A DNA stretch of 18,715 bases from Bordetella parapertussis (GCA_945878355.1 CAMCTC010000090.1:1-18715), one strand, 5' to 3'. Shown: positions 1 through 7,261, counted from the stretch's first letter. Notes: generated from the sequence alone by a model not told the origin. Numbers and translations: made by a program.

Positions 1-15
1 CTTTGGTTTGAGTTT

Positions 16-38
16 AAGATGCATGTGATAAGCATGTT
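16..38 (+). promoter_or_regulatory. NsrR-like operator 1 upstream of nsrR
   Basis: An 11-1-11 interrupted palindrome. The left half AAGATGCATGT matches the known NsrR half-site AAGATGCATTT at 10 of 11 positions, and the right half ATAAGCATGTT matches AAATGCATCTT at 8 of 11. A good -10 candidate, TATATT at 38-43, abuts its right edge, so a bound dimer would block the promoter. It implies autoregulation of the downstream repressor and possibly control of a gene left of the window. The consensus is recalled knowledge; the match was counted by eye. Confidence 0.6.
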
Positions 39-56
39 ATATTGAGCATCGCCACA

Positions 57-79
57 AAGCAATACGTTAAATACATCTT
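57..79 (+). promoter_or_regulatory. NsrR-like operator 2 (one perfect half-site)
   Basis: The right half AAATACATCTT (69-79) is a perfect match to the NsrR half-site AAATRCATCTT. The left half (57-67) matches at only 5 of 11 positions. Its centre lies 41 bp (about four helical turns) from the centre of operator 1, and it ends 10 bp before the ATG of nsrR. It would sit downstream of a start site driven by the TATATT box at 38-43, a position suited to repression. Confidence 0.5.
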
Positions 80-89
80 TTGGACAACG

Positions 90-575
90 ATGCGGCTTTC
101 CGACTACACCGACTACACGCTGCGCGTGCTGATGTACTGCGCAACCCACGCCGACCGACTGGTGACGATCGCCGAGATCGCGGATGTTCACCGCGTGTCC
201 AAGAACCATTTGATGAAGATCGTCAACGATCTGGCGCGCCAGGGCATGCTCGAAACCACCCGCGGTCGTGGCGGCGGCCTGCGCTTGCTGCAAGCGCCAT
301 CGGCGATCCGGGTCGGCGAGGTGCTGCGCAAGGCCGAGACCGATTTCAGGCTGGTCGAGTGCTTTGATGCGGCCACCGATCACTGCACGCTGACGCCGTC
401 TTGCCGCCTGAAGGGCTTGCTCGGCGATGCGCTCAAGGCCTACTTCAGCGTGCTCGACCCTGTGACCCTCGCCGATATTTCGAGCCCGGCACGGGCGCCG
501 GGTCTCAGCCCGATCAGCGGTCCGGTGACGCGGCGCAAGTCAACGAAAAACCCCGCGAACTTGCCACCGAATTGA
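90..575 (+). CDS. nsrR: Rrf2-family nitric-oxide-sensing repressor NsrR
   Basis: A 161-residue Rrf2-family regulator. The winged-helix N-terminus begins MRLSDYTDYTLRVLMY, the classic NsrR start, followed by a recognition helix (HRVSKNHLMKIVNDL) and a glycine-rich wing (TRGRGGGLRL, about residues 57-66). Three cysteines, C91, C99 and C105 (C-x7-C-x5-C), fit the [Fe-S] cluster that senses NO; NsrR normally represses NO-detoxification genes. I chose the ATG at 90 over the in-frame TTG at 42, because the upstream start would place an operator inside the gene and add 16 residues the family lacks. After about residue 127 the tail is proline- and serine-rich and not conserved. Two NsrR-like operators lie just upstream, so autoregulation is likely. 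The target genes are not visible here and may lie left of the window. Family assignment is firm; NsrR rather than IscR rests on the cysteine spacing and the operators. Confidence 0.9.
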   Translation: MRLSDYTDYTLRVLMYCATHADRLVTIAEIADVHRVSKNHLMKIVNDLARQGMLETTRGRGGGLRLLQAPSAIRVGEVLRKAETDFRLVECFDAATDHCTLTPSCRLKGLLGDALKAYFSVLDPVTLADISSPARAPGLSPISGPVTRRKSTKNPANLPPN

Positions 576-760
576 GCGCCCCAAGGCCGGCCGAAGCCGG
601 CCGCCCCCCGTGGGGATCAAGCAAAGTGGCAAAGCCACATTTGCTTGAGAGCGCCCCGAGGCCGGCCGACGCCGGCCGCCCCCCGTGGGGATCAAGCAAA
701 GTGGCAAAGTCACAGTTGCTTGTGAGCATCCCAGGCCCCGGTCGGCGCCCGGCGGTCGCG
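576..760. repeat. 75-bp tandem repeat, two full copies and a decayed third
   Basis: Copies start at 576, 651 and 726, exactly 75 bp apart; the third is recognisable only to about 760. Each full copy holds a GC-rich inverted repeat (GGCCGGC...GCCGGCC), then CCCCCCGTGGGG, then a hairpin. In copy 1 the hairpin is GTGGC-AAA-GCCAC flanked by GCAAA/TTTGC; in copy 2 the arm is GTCAC. The first copy starts one base after the nsrR stop codon. The composition resembles extragenic palindromic repeats of GC-rich Burkholderiales. It may end or stabilise the nsrR transcript, but there is no T-tract. Confidence 0.85.
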
Positions 761-783
761 GAGAAACGACCGAACTTGGGTCA

Positions 784-798
784 TTCCACAATGCGGAA
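784..798. promoter_or_regulatory. Orphan 15-bp palindrome TTCCACAATGCGGAA
   Basis: An imperfect palindrome in which 6 of 7 arm positions pair. It resembles the TTCCGCAATGCGGAA type of operator that I associate with IclR-family regulators in Burkholderiales. It lies 165 bp upstream of the DUF815 start, with a second short palindrome (TCTCATGAGA) 10 bp further on. No regulator gene is adjacent, so the assignment is tentative. Confidence 0.3.
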
Positions 799-950
799 CG
801 TTTTGTTTCTCATGAGACGATCAGTCGAGCAGTGCTAAGTTCGCGCGCAGTCGGATGTCGGCCGAAGAACTGCCGATCTTCAGCTCGAAATCTCCGGCTT
901 CGGCCTGCCACAGCGAATTCGGGTCGCGCGGTCCCGGCAATCCTGCTCGC

Positions 951-956
951 TACACT
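951..956 (+). promoter_or_regulatory. -10-like TACACT directly before the DUF815 start
   Basis: TACACT ends 6 nt before the ATG at 963, so a transcript starting at the usual distance would begin at or near the start codon. No good -35 hexamer and no Shine-Dalgarno sequence are visible. Confidence 0.3.
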
Positions 957-962
957 GGGCGC

Positions 963-1895
963 ATGAGTTCCACCGCCCTCGAATCCCTGCTGCAACGCGC
1001 CGATCAACTGATGCAGAGACTGGAGCAATTCCTGCCCCAGGCTCTGGCGTCGCCCGATTGGGGTGCGTCGATCGCGTTCCGCTACCGCAAGCGCGGCAAT
1101 GCCGGCTGGCTGCAACCGGTGCGCCAGGTCGCCCCGATCGCGCTGGCCGACCTGAAGGAGGTCGATGGCCAGAAAGACCGCTTGCTGCGCAACACCGCGC
1201 AGTTCGTAGCCGGCCTGCCGGCCAACAACGTCTTGCTGACCGGCGCCCGCGGCACCGGTAAAAGCTCGCTGATCAAAGCCTGCCTGAACGAGTTCGCGCC
1301 GCGCGGCCTGCGCCTGATCGAGGTCGACAAGACCGACCTGGTCGACCTGCCCGATCTGGTCGACTTGGTGGCCGAACGGCCTGAACGATTCATCGTGTTC
1401 TGTGACGACCTGAGCTTTGACGAGGGCGAGCCCGGCTACAAAGCGCTCAAGAGCATCCTCGACGGCAGCATCTCGGCGGCCAGCGACAACGTGCTGATCT
1501 ACGCCACCAGCAACCGCCGCCACCTGTTGCCCGAGTACATGAAGGACAACCTCAGCTACACCCATACCGAGGACGGTGAGGTCCATCCGGGCGAGGTGAT
1601 CGAGGAGAAGATCTCGCTGTCCGAGCGCTTCGGCCTGTGGATCAGCTTCTATCCGTTCAGCCAGCCCGAGTACCTGGCGATCAGCGCGCAGTGGCTGCGA
1701 CATTTCGGCGTCACCGAGACCGCGATCGCCAGCGCGCGCCAGCCTTCGCTGGTGTGGGCGCTCGAGCGCGGTTCTCGCTCGGGGCGGGTCGCATACCAGT
1801 TCGCGCGAGACTGGGCCGGGCGCGACCATGGCAGCGATGCGACGCCTGCCGTGGTGGCTGAATACACGGCGCCGGACGGCTTGGACCGTGTCTGA
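963..1895 (+). CDS. DUF815-family P-loop ATPase
   Basis: A 310-residue AAA-type ATPase of the DUF815 family. The Walker A motif GARGTGKSS is at about residues 94-102 and Walker B FIVFCDD at about 143-149. The YATSNRRHLLPE segment further on is a sensor-1-like region typical of the family. Its cellular role is not established. The ATG at 963 is chosen because the protein then begins MSSTALESLL and the next segment is family-like, whereas an upstream in-frame ATG at 855 adds low-complexity residues. No strong ribosome site is seen. The 3' end overlaps the Nudix gene by 8 bp, so the two are probably cotranscribed. From memory, this pair usually follows secA and argJ in Burkholderiales, whereas here it leads into hisI. 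Confidence 0.85.
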   Translation: MSSTALESLLQRADQLMQRLEQFLPQALASPDWGASIAFRYRKRGNAGWLQPVRQVAPIALADLKEVDGQKDRLLRNTAQFVAGLPANNVLLTGARGTGKSSLIKACLNEFAPRGLRLIEVDKTDLVDLPDLVDLVAERPERFIVFCDDLSFDEGEPGYKALKSILDGSISAASDNVLIYATSNRRHLLPEYMKDNLSYTHTEDGEVHPGEVIEEKISLSERFGLWISFYPFSQPEYLAISAQWLRHFGVTETAIASARQPSLVWALERGSRSGRVAYQFARDWAGRDHGSDATPAVVAEYTAPDGLDRV

Positions 1896-2385
1896 GCCGG
1901 CCCAGGTCGTGGCGGTCACATCGGCCGACGGCCTGTTCCGACCGGGTCGCGAGGCGGTCGACGTGGCGGTAGGGGTGTTGATCGAGCGCGATGCGCAGGG
2001 CCGCGAAGGCCGTTTCCTGCTGACCAGTCGGCCCGCCGGCAAGGTCTACGCCGGGCACTGGGAATTCCCGGGCGGCAAGTTCGAGCCCGGCGAGACGCTG
2101 GAGCAGGCCTTGGCGCGCGAGTTGCACGAGGAGCTGGGTATCACGATCGGTGCGGTGCAGCCCTGGCAGCAGGAGGTTTTCGATTACCCGCATGCCTTGG
2201 TCCGGCTGCACTTCTGCAAGGTCTTCGACTGGCAAGGCGAGTTCGAGATGCGCGAGCAGCAGCAGATGGCCTGGAGCGACTTGCCGGTGACAGTGGCGCC
2301 GGTGCTGCCGGGCACGATTCCCGTGCTGACCTGGTTTGCCGCCGAGCGAGGCCATGCCGGGCCGCTGGTAGCGCAGCCCGACTGA
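1888..2385 (+). CDS. MutT-type Nudix hydrolase
   Basis: Nudix hydrolases cleave nucleoside diphosphates linked to another group; MutT members remove 8-oxo-dGTP from the nucleotide pool. The complete Nudix box (G-x5-E-x7-REL-x-EE-x-G-I) is present, beginning GGKFEPGETLEQ and ending REL-H-EELGI. The preceding segment AGHWEFPGG is typical of MutT. The GTG at 1888 overlaps the DUF815 stop by 8 bp and gives 165 residues with a short leader before the AVDVAVGVLI strand. An ATG at 1828 would add 20 residues encoded inside the DUF815 gene and is less likely. No C-terminal thiamine-synthase domain, found in some MutT fusions, is present. 8-oxo-dGTP as substrate is inferred from family resemblance. Confidence 0.85.
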   Translation: MSEPAQVVAVTSADGLFRPGREAVDVAVGVLIERDAQGREGRFLLTSRPAGKVYAGHWEFPGGKFEPGETLEQALARELHEELGITIGAVQPWQQEVFDYPHALVRLHFCKVFDWQGEFEMREQQQMAWSDLPVTVAPVLPGTIPVLTWFAAERGHAGPLVAQPD

Positions 2386-2386
2386 C

Positions 2387-2392
2387 TACACT
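2387..2392 (+). promoter_or_regulatory. -10-like TACACT directly before hisI
   Basis: TACACT lies 8 nt upstream of the hisI ATG, with no Shine-Dalgarno sequence between them and no clear -35. It is the same arrangement as before the DUF815 gene. It would give hisI-hisE a promoter independent of the Nudix gene, with little or no leader. Confidence 0.3.
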
Positions 2393-2400
2393 CTCTGCCC

Positions 2401-2802
2401 ATGACCTGGCTAGACAGCATTCAGTGGGACCGCGACGGCCTGGTGCCGGTGATCGCGCAAGAGGCCGGTAGCGGTGACGTGCTGATGTTCGCGTTCATGA
2501 ACCGCGAGTCGCTGGCGCTGACGGTCGAGCGCGGCCAGGCCGTGTACTGGAGCCGCTCACGCCAGCGCTTGTGGCACAAGGGCGAAGAGAGCGGCCACTT
2601 CCAGCAGGTGCACGAGATCCGGGTCGACTGCGATGCCGACGTGCTGCTGATCAAGGTCAGCCAGCTCGGGCACGACGCGGCGTCACCCGGGATTGCCTGC
2701 CACACCGGCCGGCACAGCTGTTTTTTCCGCAAGCTCGACGGCACGCAGTGGCAGGCGGTTGATTCGGTGCTGCAAGACCCCGAACGAATCTACAGGAAAT
2801 GA
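2401..2802 (+). CDS. hisI: Phosphoribosyl-AMP cyclohydrolase HisI
   Basis: The third step of histidine synthesis: zinc- and magnesium-dependent opening of the adenine ring of phosphoribosyl-AMP in the cytoplasm. The 133-residue length is right for a stand-alone HisI. The metal-binding DCDAD cluster (D76, C77, D78, D80) and the downstream [12 protein letters not shown] segment with C100 and C107 are intact, as is the [18 protein letters not shown] signature (about 48-65). The stop codon overlaps the hisE start as ATGA, so the two genes are translationally coupled. In many Burkholderiales hisF precedes hisI; here a Nudix gene stands in that place, so the rest of the his operon must lie elsewhere. 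Confidence 0.96.
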   Translation: MTWLDSIQWDRDGLVPVIAQEAGSGDVLMFAFMNRESLALTVERGQAVYWSRSRQRLWHKGEESGHFQQVHEIRVDCDADVLLIKVSQLGHDAASPGIACHTGRHSCFFRKLDGTQWQAVDSVLQDPERIYRK

Positions 2803-3164
2803 TCGAAACCACCTCGCAGGACCTGCTGGCCCGGCTCGCTGACATCATCGAGTCGCGCAAGCCTGCCCATGGCGGTGACCCTGACAAGAGCTACATCGCC
2901 CGTTTGTTCAGCAAGGGCACTGACGCGATCCTGAAGAAGATCGGCGAGGAAGCCACCGAGACCGTGATGGCGGCCAAGGACGGTGTGGCGGAGAAGATCG
3001 TCTACGAGGTCGCCGACCTGTGGTTTCACTCGATGATCGCATTGGCGCACTTCGACCTGCGACCGGCCGACGTGCTGGCCGAACTGGCAAGGCGCGAGGG
3101 CTTGTCCGGCCTGGAAGAGTTTGCGCTGCGCAAGGCGGTCAAGCGCGACCAGGACGGCGCTTGA
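2799..3164 (+). CDS. hisE: Phosphoribosyl-ATP pyrophosphohydrolase HisE
   Basis: The second step of histidine synthesis: release of pyrophosphate from phosphoribosyl-ATP, just before the HisI reaction. The 121-residue, all-helical protein has the MazG-like acidic motifs of the family: [12 protein letters not shown] (about 49-60, acidic E50, E51, E54) and YEVADLWFH (about 69-77, E70 and D73), which bind Mg2+. The start is fixed by the 4-bp ATGA overlap with hisI. Separate HisI and HisE proteins, rather than the fused form of enterobacteria, are usual in betaproteobacteria. Confidence 0.95.
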   Translation: MIETTSQDLLARLADIIESRKPAHGGDPDKSYIARLFSKGTDAILKKIGEEATETVMAAKDGVAEKIVYEVADLWFHSMIALAHFDLRPADVLAELARREGLSGLEEFALRKAVKRDQDGA

Positions 3165-3221
3165 CGACCGAACGGGTCTGAACCTTCAACCACTTCTCAA
3201 CGACTTTCAGTCCGACTTCCC

Positions 3222-3569
3222 ATGCACACCGATCCGAACTGCCTCTTCTGCAAGATCGTCGCGGGTCAGATCCCGTCGCGCAAGGTCTACGAGGACGACG
3301 AGGTGCTCGCCTTCCACGACATCGCCCCCTGGGCGCCGGTACACATCCTGATCATCCCCAAGCTGCACATCACCAGCATGGTCGATGTGACGCCCGAGCA
3401 CCAGGCGCTGCTGGGCAAGATGATGGCGATCAGCCCGAAGCTGATGCGCGATCTCGGCGTTACTGACGGCTTTCGCCACGTCGTGAACACCGGGCGCGAT
3501 GGCCGGCAGGAAGTGATGCATGTGCACCTGCACGTGATGGGTGGGCCTAGACCCTGGATCCATGGCTGA
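3222..3569 (+). CDS. HIT-family (HinT-like) nucleoside phosphoramidate hydrolase
   Basis: A 115-residue histidine-triad protein. The catalytic motif H100-V-H102-L-H104 followed by VMGG is complete, and the N-terminal NCLFCKI segment carries the C-x2-C pair seen in many HinT proteins. Relatives hydrolyse AMP-lysine and other purine nucleoside phosphoramidates; the physiological substrate is uncertain. It sits between hisE and tatA, as in many betaproteobacteria. The DUF4870 membrane-protein gene that, from memory, often lies between hisE and the HIT gene is absent. No obvious ribosome site precedes the ATG. Confidence 0.92.
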   Translation: MHTDPNCLFCKIVAGQIPSRKVYEDDEVLAFHDIAPWAPVHILIIPKLHITSMVDVTPEHQALLGKMMAISPKLMRDLGVTDGFRHVVNTGRDGRQEVMHVHLHVMGGPRPWIHG

Positions 3570-3606
3570 GCTGGTGCTGCCCTTGGATTGAAGGCCAAGC
3601 CCTGGT

Positions 3607-3637
3607 TTGCTGAAATGGCCGAGGGCTGACCTAGAAT
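3607..3637 (+). promoter_or_regulatory. Candidate sigma-70 promoter of tatABC
   Basis: TTGCTG (3607-3612) and TAGAAT (3632-3637) are separated by 19 bp, slightly long. The -10 ends 36 bp before the tatA ATG. A Shine-Dalgarno sequence AGGAG is at 3663-3667. Confidence 0.4.
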
Positions 3638-3673
3638 GATTGCTCTCTTCTCTCAAGCTTTCAGGAGTTCGTC

Positions 3674-3919
3674 ATGGGTTCATTCAGCATCTGGCACTGG
3701 CTGATCGTGCTGGTCGTGGTGGTGCTGATCTTCGGCACCAAGAAGCTCAAGAACGTGGGCGCCGACCTGGGTTCGGCGGTCAAGGGCTTCAAGGACGGCG
3801 TCAAGGACGGCACCAGCTCGGCTGACGCGGCGGCGGCGGCGGCGCCGGCCCAGCAGGTCACGGCGCAAAAAGTGGTGGATGCCAACACGGTGGATGTCGA
3901 AGCCAAGACCAAGCTGTGA
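3674..3919 (+). CDS. tatA: Sec-independent translocase subunit TatA
   Basis: The pore-forming subunit of the twin-arginine translocase, which exports folded proteins across the inner membrane. This 81-residue protein has one N-terminal membrane helix (about residues 6-20), the invariant Phe-Gly pair (F20-G21) at the hinge, then an amphipathic helix ([21 protein letters not shown]). The tail contains a run of alanines and is variable in the family. AGGAG seven bases before the ATG supports the start. It is the first gene of tatABC. The Rieske protein encoded 5 kb downstream is a probable client. Confidence 0.95.
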   Translation: MGSFSIWHWLIVLVVVVLIFGTKKLKNVGADLGSAVKGFKDGVKDGTSSADAAAAAAPAQQVTAQKVVDANTVDVEAKTKL

Positions 3920-3974
3920 GCCGCGCCCCTGGCAGGCATTGGCCCGGTGCCGGCAGGCTTGAACTGGGCCGCGC

Positions 3975-4460
3975 ATGATTGATTTCGGTTTTGACAAGAT
4001 CGCGCTGATCGGCGCCGTGGCGCTGATCGTCATCGGCCCCGAGAAACTACCGCGCGTGGCGCGCACCGTGGGCGCGCTGATGGGCAAAGCGCGGCGCTAT
4101 GTGGCCGACGTCAAAGCCGAGGTGAATCGGTCTATCGAGCTCGAAGAACTGCAGAAGATGAAGTCGCAGTTCGAGACGGCAGTTCAGGATGTCGAGCAGA
4201 CGGTCAACCGCGAGGTCAATGACGCCCAGCAGGCGCTTGACCAGCAGGTCAACGACATCAGCTCTGGGCTGAGCAGCACCCCGGCTTTCGCCGGTTACGA
4301 ACCACCGCCACCCGAGTACAAGCGGCCCAACAAGCGCTGGCGCCTCAAGCGCAGCGCGCTGCCGCGCTGGTACAAGCAGCGCGCAGGCTTGCGCGGCCAT
4401 GCCCAGTCGGGCGCGGCGCGCGTGGCGCGTTTCCGGCCCGCCGGACTGAACAAGAGCTGA
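3975..4460 (+). CDS. tatB: Sec-independent translocase subunit TatB
   Basis: TatB pairs with TatC to form the receptor for twin-arginine signal peptides. The protein starts [21 protein letters not shown], with a short membrane helix, then the TatB-typical [13 protein letters not shown] segment with its Gly-Pro hinge, and a long charged amphipathic or coiled-coil region (about 50-95) rich in Glu, Gln and Val. The last 60 residues are proline- and arginine-rich and poorly conserved. The length of 161 residues is normal. It lies 55 bp after tatA and 7 bp before tatC, consistent with one operon. Confidence 0.94.
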   Translation: MIDFGFDKIALIGAVALIVIGPEKLPRVARTVGALMGKARRYVADVKAEVNRSIELEELQKMKSQFETAVQDVEQTVNREVNDAQQALDQQVNDISSGLSSTPAFAGYEPPPPEYKRPNKRWRLKRSALPRWYKQRAGLRGHAQSGAARVARFRPAGLNKS

Positions 4461-4467
4461 GCGAACG

Positions 4468-5250
4468 ATGGCTGAAACCAAAGACGAGCTCGAAGGCACC
4501 GAGCAGCCCTTCGTCTCGCACCTGATCGAGTTGCGCGACCGGCTGGTGCGGGCTTTGATCGCCGTGGGCCTGGTGTTTGGTGTGCTGTGCCTGTGGCCAG
4601 GCCCGGCGGGTTTGTATGACATCATGGCTGCGCCGCTGATTGCGCACCTGCCCAAAGGCACGACGTTGATCGCGACCAACGTGATCTCGCCTTTCATCGT
4701 GCCACTCAAGATCACGCTGATGTCAGCGTTTCTGGTCGCGCTGCCGGTGGTCCTGTACCAGGTCTGGGCCTTTGTCGCGCCGGGTCTTTACAGCCATGAA
4801 AAGAAGCTGGTGCTGCCCTTGGTGGTCTCGAGCACGCTGCTGTTCATCGCGGGAGTGGCTTTCTGCTACTACTTCGTGTTCGGCCAAGTGTTCGCCTTCA
4901 TCCAGGGCTTCGCGCCCAAGAGCATCACGGCCGCGCCTGACATCGAGGCCTATCTGAGTTTTGTGCTGACGATGTTCGTCGCTTTCGGCGCCACCTTCGA
5001 GGTGCCGGTGGCGGTGGTGGTGCTCGCTCGCATGGGCTTGGTCACGGTGGTCAAGCTCAAAGAGTGGCGCGGCTACTTCGTCGTCGTCGCTTTCATCATC
5101 GCGGCGGTGATCACACCGCCCGATGTGGTGTCCCAGCTCTCGCTGGCGATCCCGATGTGCCTGCTCTATGAGGTCGGCATCTGGGCGGCGCAGATCTTCA
5201 TCAAGCACACCCAGGCGCCTGACGCCGAGGCCAAGACCACCGAGCCTTGA
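4468..5250 (+). CDS. tatC: Sec-independent translocase subunit TatC
   Basis: The polytopic core of the Tat translocase, which recognises the twin-arginine motif. Visible family marks are the N-terminal FVSHLIELRDRLVRA segment (about 15-29), six predicted membrane helices across 260 residues, and FGATFEVPVAVVV with the conserved glutamate E178. The gene starts 7 bp after the tatB stop codon and ends 28 bp from the stop codon of the convergent protease gene. No intrinsic terminator is visible in that gap. Confidence 0.96.
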   Translation: MAETKDELEGTEQPFVSHLIELRDRLVRALIAVGLVFGVLCLWPGPAGLYDIMAAPLIAHLPKGTTLIATNVISPFIVPLKITLMSAFLVALPVVLYQVWAFVAPGLYSHEKKLVLPLVVSSTLLFIAGVAFCYYFVFGQVFAFIQGFAPKSITAAPDIEAYLSFVLTMFVAFGATFEVPVAVVVLARMGLVTVVKLKEWRGYFVVVAFIIAAVITPPDVVSQLSLAIPMCLLYEVGIWAAQIFIKHTQAPDAEAKTTEP

Positions 5251-5278
5251 TGCCCGGCACGGCGGGTGGCACGGCAGG

Positions 5279-6412
5279 TCACTGGCGGCGCGCTGCAGGC
5301 GGCTTGCGCTGAATGATGTCGACCGTCAGCTCCAGCGCCTTGGCGCCACGCTGAACAACCAGCTTCGCCGGCTTGCCGGGCGGCAGCGCGGCGACGCTGT
5401 CTAGAAGCTGTGCCACGCTGGTGACGGGCTGGCCTGCCACCTTGATCACCACATCGCCGGGCTTGATCCCGCCCTTGCTGGCCGGACCGTCCTGCAGCAC
5501 ACCGGCGATCAGCACGCCTTGCTTGACCGCGAGTTTGAAGTTCTCGATGAATTCGGCGGTCAGCTCGCGCGGCTCGACCCCGATCCAGCCGCGCCGCACC
5601 ACACCGTCGCGCAGCAAACCCTCCATCACGCGCTGGGCGACGTCGACCGGCACTGCGAAACCGATGCCGTTGCTGCCGCCGGTGCGCGAGTAGATCGCGG
5701 TGTTGATGCCGACCAGGTGGCCCTGGGCGTTGACCAACGCGCCGCCCGAGTTGCCGGGGTTGATCGCGGCATCGGTCTGGATGAAGCTCTCGAAGGTCGA
5801 CAGCCCCAGCCCGTTGCGGCCCAGCGCGCTGACGATGCCTGCGGTCACAGTCTGGCCGACGTTGAAGGGGTTGCCAATCGCCAGCAGCGCGTCGCCAACC
5901 CGCAGGTCTTGCGATCGGCCGAGCGTGATCGCCGGCAACCGGTCCAGCGCGATGCGCAGCACCGCCAAGTCGGTCTCGGGGTCGGTGCCGACCACCTCGG
6001 CGGGCACTTCGCGGCCGTCTGACAGGCGAACGCTGATCTCCCCGGCCTGCTCGACCACATGGTTGTTGGTCAGCAGGATGCCTTCGGGCGACACGATCAC
6101 GCCCGAGCCAATGCCCATCTGCTCACCGTCGCCGAAAGCCGGGTCGTCAGCATGCGGGTTGCGCACGCGCGAATTGCTGGTGCTCACGCTGACCACCGCC
6201 GGCGCGGCCAGGCTGGCGGCGTCGGCCCAGCCTGTTGAACGCGCGCCCGACGCTGCAGGCGCTGCAGTGCGCAAGGACACGACTTGCGACAGCATCGGCC
6301 CTAGCGGCTGGCCGTCGCGCGTCAGCCATTGCGGCTTGAGCGTGGCGACCACGAACAGACAGGCCAGCGCAACAGTCGCTGCCTGGGAGAAAATCAGCCA
6401 GAGTCTTCGCAT
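5279..6412 (-). CDS. DegS-like membrane-anchored HtrA serine protease with one PDZ domain
   Basis: A 377-residue periplasmic serine protease of the HtrA/DegP family. An N-terminal membrane anchor (about 5-24) is followed by a trypsin-like domain with the triad H118 (LTNNHVV), D148 (TDLAVL) and S222 (PGNSGGAL), and by a single PDZ domain (about 280-365). One PDZ plus an uncleaved anchor is the DegS plan; soluble DegP and DegQ have two PDZ domains. DegS relatives cut anti-sigma factors when the PDZ binds misfolded outer-membrane proteins, but whether this one does so is unknown. It converges on tatC and diverges from the nif3-family gene, with only 35 bp between the two start codons. The ribosome site is weak. 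Betaproteobacterial genomes often have this protease beside tatC. Confidence 0.88.
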   Translation of the reverse strand: MRRLWLIFSQAATVALACLFVVATLKPQWLTRDGQPLGPMLSQVVSLRTAAPAASGARSTGWADAASLAAPAVVSVSTSNSRVRNPHADDPAFGDGEQMGIGSGVIVSPEGILLTNNHVVEQAGEISVRLSDGREVPAEVVGTDPETDLAVLRIALDRLPAITLGRSQDLRVGDALLAIGNPFNVGQTVTAGIVSALGRNGLGLSTFESFIQTDAAINPGNSGGALVNAQGHLVGINTAIYSRTGGSNGIGFAVPVDVAQRVMEGLLRDGVVRRGWIGVEPRELTAEFIENFKLAVKQGVLIAGVLQDGPASKGGIKPGDVVIKVAGQPVTSVAQLLDSVAALPPGKPAKLVVQRGAKALELTVDIIQRKPPAARRQ

Positions 6413-6447
6413 CGAGGGCGTCGTGAATGAACAGAAAGGTGGGCAAG

Positions 6448-7197
6448 ATGGCCCTGCGCGGGGAGGTCGAATCGCACCTGGCGGCGCTGCTGACGGTGGA
6501 CCGATTCAAGGATTATGGGCCGAACGGTCTGCAGGTTGAAGGCAGGCCCGAGGTGCTGCGGCTGGTGTCGGGTGTGACCGCAAGCCTCGCGTTGATCGAG
6601 GCTGCGGTGGCCGACGGCGCCGATGCGCTGCTGGTGCACCACGGCCTGTTCTGGCGCGGCCAGGACGGACGCATCACCGGCTGGCTGCGCCAGCGTTTGG
6701 CGCTGCTGTTGGCCCACGGCATCAACCTGTATGCCTACCACCTGCCGTTGGACGCCCATGCCGAACTCGGCAACAACGCCCAGCTCGGCCTGCGGCTCGG
6801 GCTGCTGGCCGATGGCCGTTTCGGCGAGCAGGATCTGGGCTTCATCGGTGCCGCGGCGGGTCTTGTCGACGCGCAGGCCTTGGCGGCCCGCGTGGGCATG
6901 GCGCTGGGCCGAGCCCCGCTGCTGTTGCCTGGCGACGGCCGGGCGCTGCGTCGCCTGGCCTGGTGCACCGGGGGTGCCCAGGGCTATTTCGAGGCGGCGA
7001 TCGCGGCCGGCGCCGATGCCTTCATCACCGGCGAGGTGTCCGAGCCGCAAGCCCATATTGCCCGCGAGACGGGGGTGGCCTTTCTCGCCTGTGGCCACCA
7101 CGCCACCGAGCGCTACGGCGCGCCAGCGGTCGGCGAGCACCTGGCGGCGCATTTCGGTCTGCATCACCAATTCATCGAGATCGACAATCCAGCATGA
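6448..7197 (+). CDS. Nif3-family dinuclear metal-binding protein
   Basis: A 249-residue member of the Nif3/YbgI (DUF34) family, annotated elsewhere as a Nif3-like dinuclear metal-centre hexamer or, less securely, a GTP cyclohydrolase I type 2. The DYGPNGLQVEG segment (about 22-32), the metal-binding HHG (64-66) and the C-terminal ACGHHATERYG are all present. The ATG at 6448 is preceded by AAAGGTGGG at good spacing and gives a family-like N-terminus; the ATG at 6427 would add seven residues. It diverges from the protease gene and is followed 64 bp later by the pdxA-family gene. The biochemical role of the family remains unsettled. Confidence 0.88.
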   Translation: MALRGEVESHLAALLTVDRFKDYGPNGLQVEGRPEVLRLVSGVTASLALIEAAVADGADALLVHHGLFWRGQDGRITGWLRQRLALLLAHGINLYAYHLPLDAHAELGNNAQLGLRLGLLADGRFGEQDLGFIGAAAGLVDAQALAARVGMALGRAPLLLPGDGRALRRLAWCTGGAQGYFEAAIAAGADAFITGEVSEPQAHIARETGVAFLACGHHATERYGAPAVGEHLAAHFGLHHQFIEIDNPA

Positions 7198-7261
7198 GAT
7201 CCCATATCCAATGCCTGAGCAGCCCCCTGCTGGTGGGCTTTCATCCGCGTCGACGCCAGCC

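Larger units (their letters stand above)
576..962. other. Gene-free stretch between nsrR and the DUF815 gene
   Basis: No convincing gene lies here. Open frames on both strands in 576-760 are translations of the tandem repeat, and the long minus-strand frame covering 810-2042 is the antisense shadow of the DUF815 gene. The stretch holds a 75-bp tandem repeat with hairpins (576-760), an orphan 15-bp palindrome (784-798), a 10-bp palindrome TCTCATGAGA (808-817) and a -10-like TACACT (951-956) next to the following start codon. Confidence 0.7.

Noticed and set aside
576..760. CRISPR array
   Set aside because: The 75-bp units are contiguous with no unique spacers, so this is a plain tandem repeat.
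810..2042. 410-codon minus-strand open frame
   Set aside because: Antisense to the well-supported DUF815 and Nudix genes. The translation has the Ala/Arg/Gln bias of a shadow frame and no family features.
6623..7261. Long upstream extension of the pdxA frame through nif3
   Set aside because: Out of frame with nif3, Cys/Trp/Arg-rich nonsense sequence. The PdxA family begins just before the TMGDP motif.
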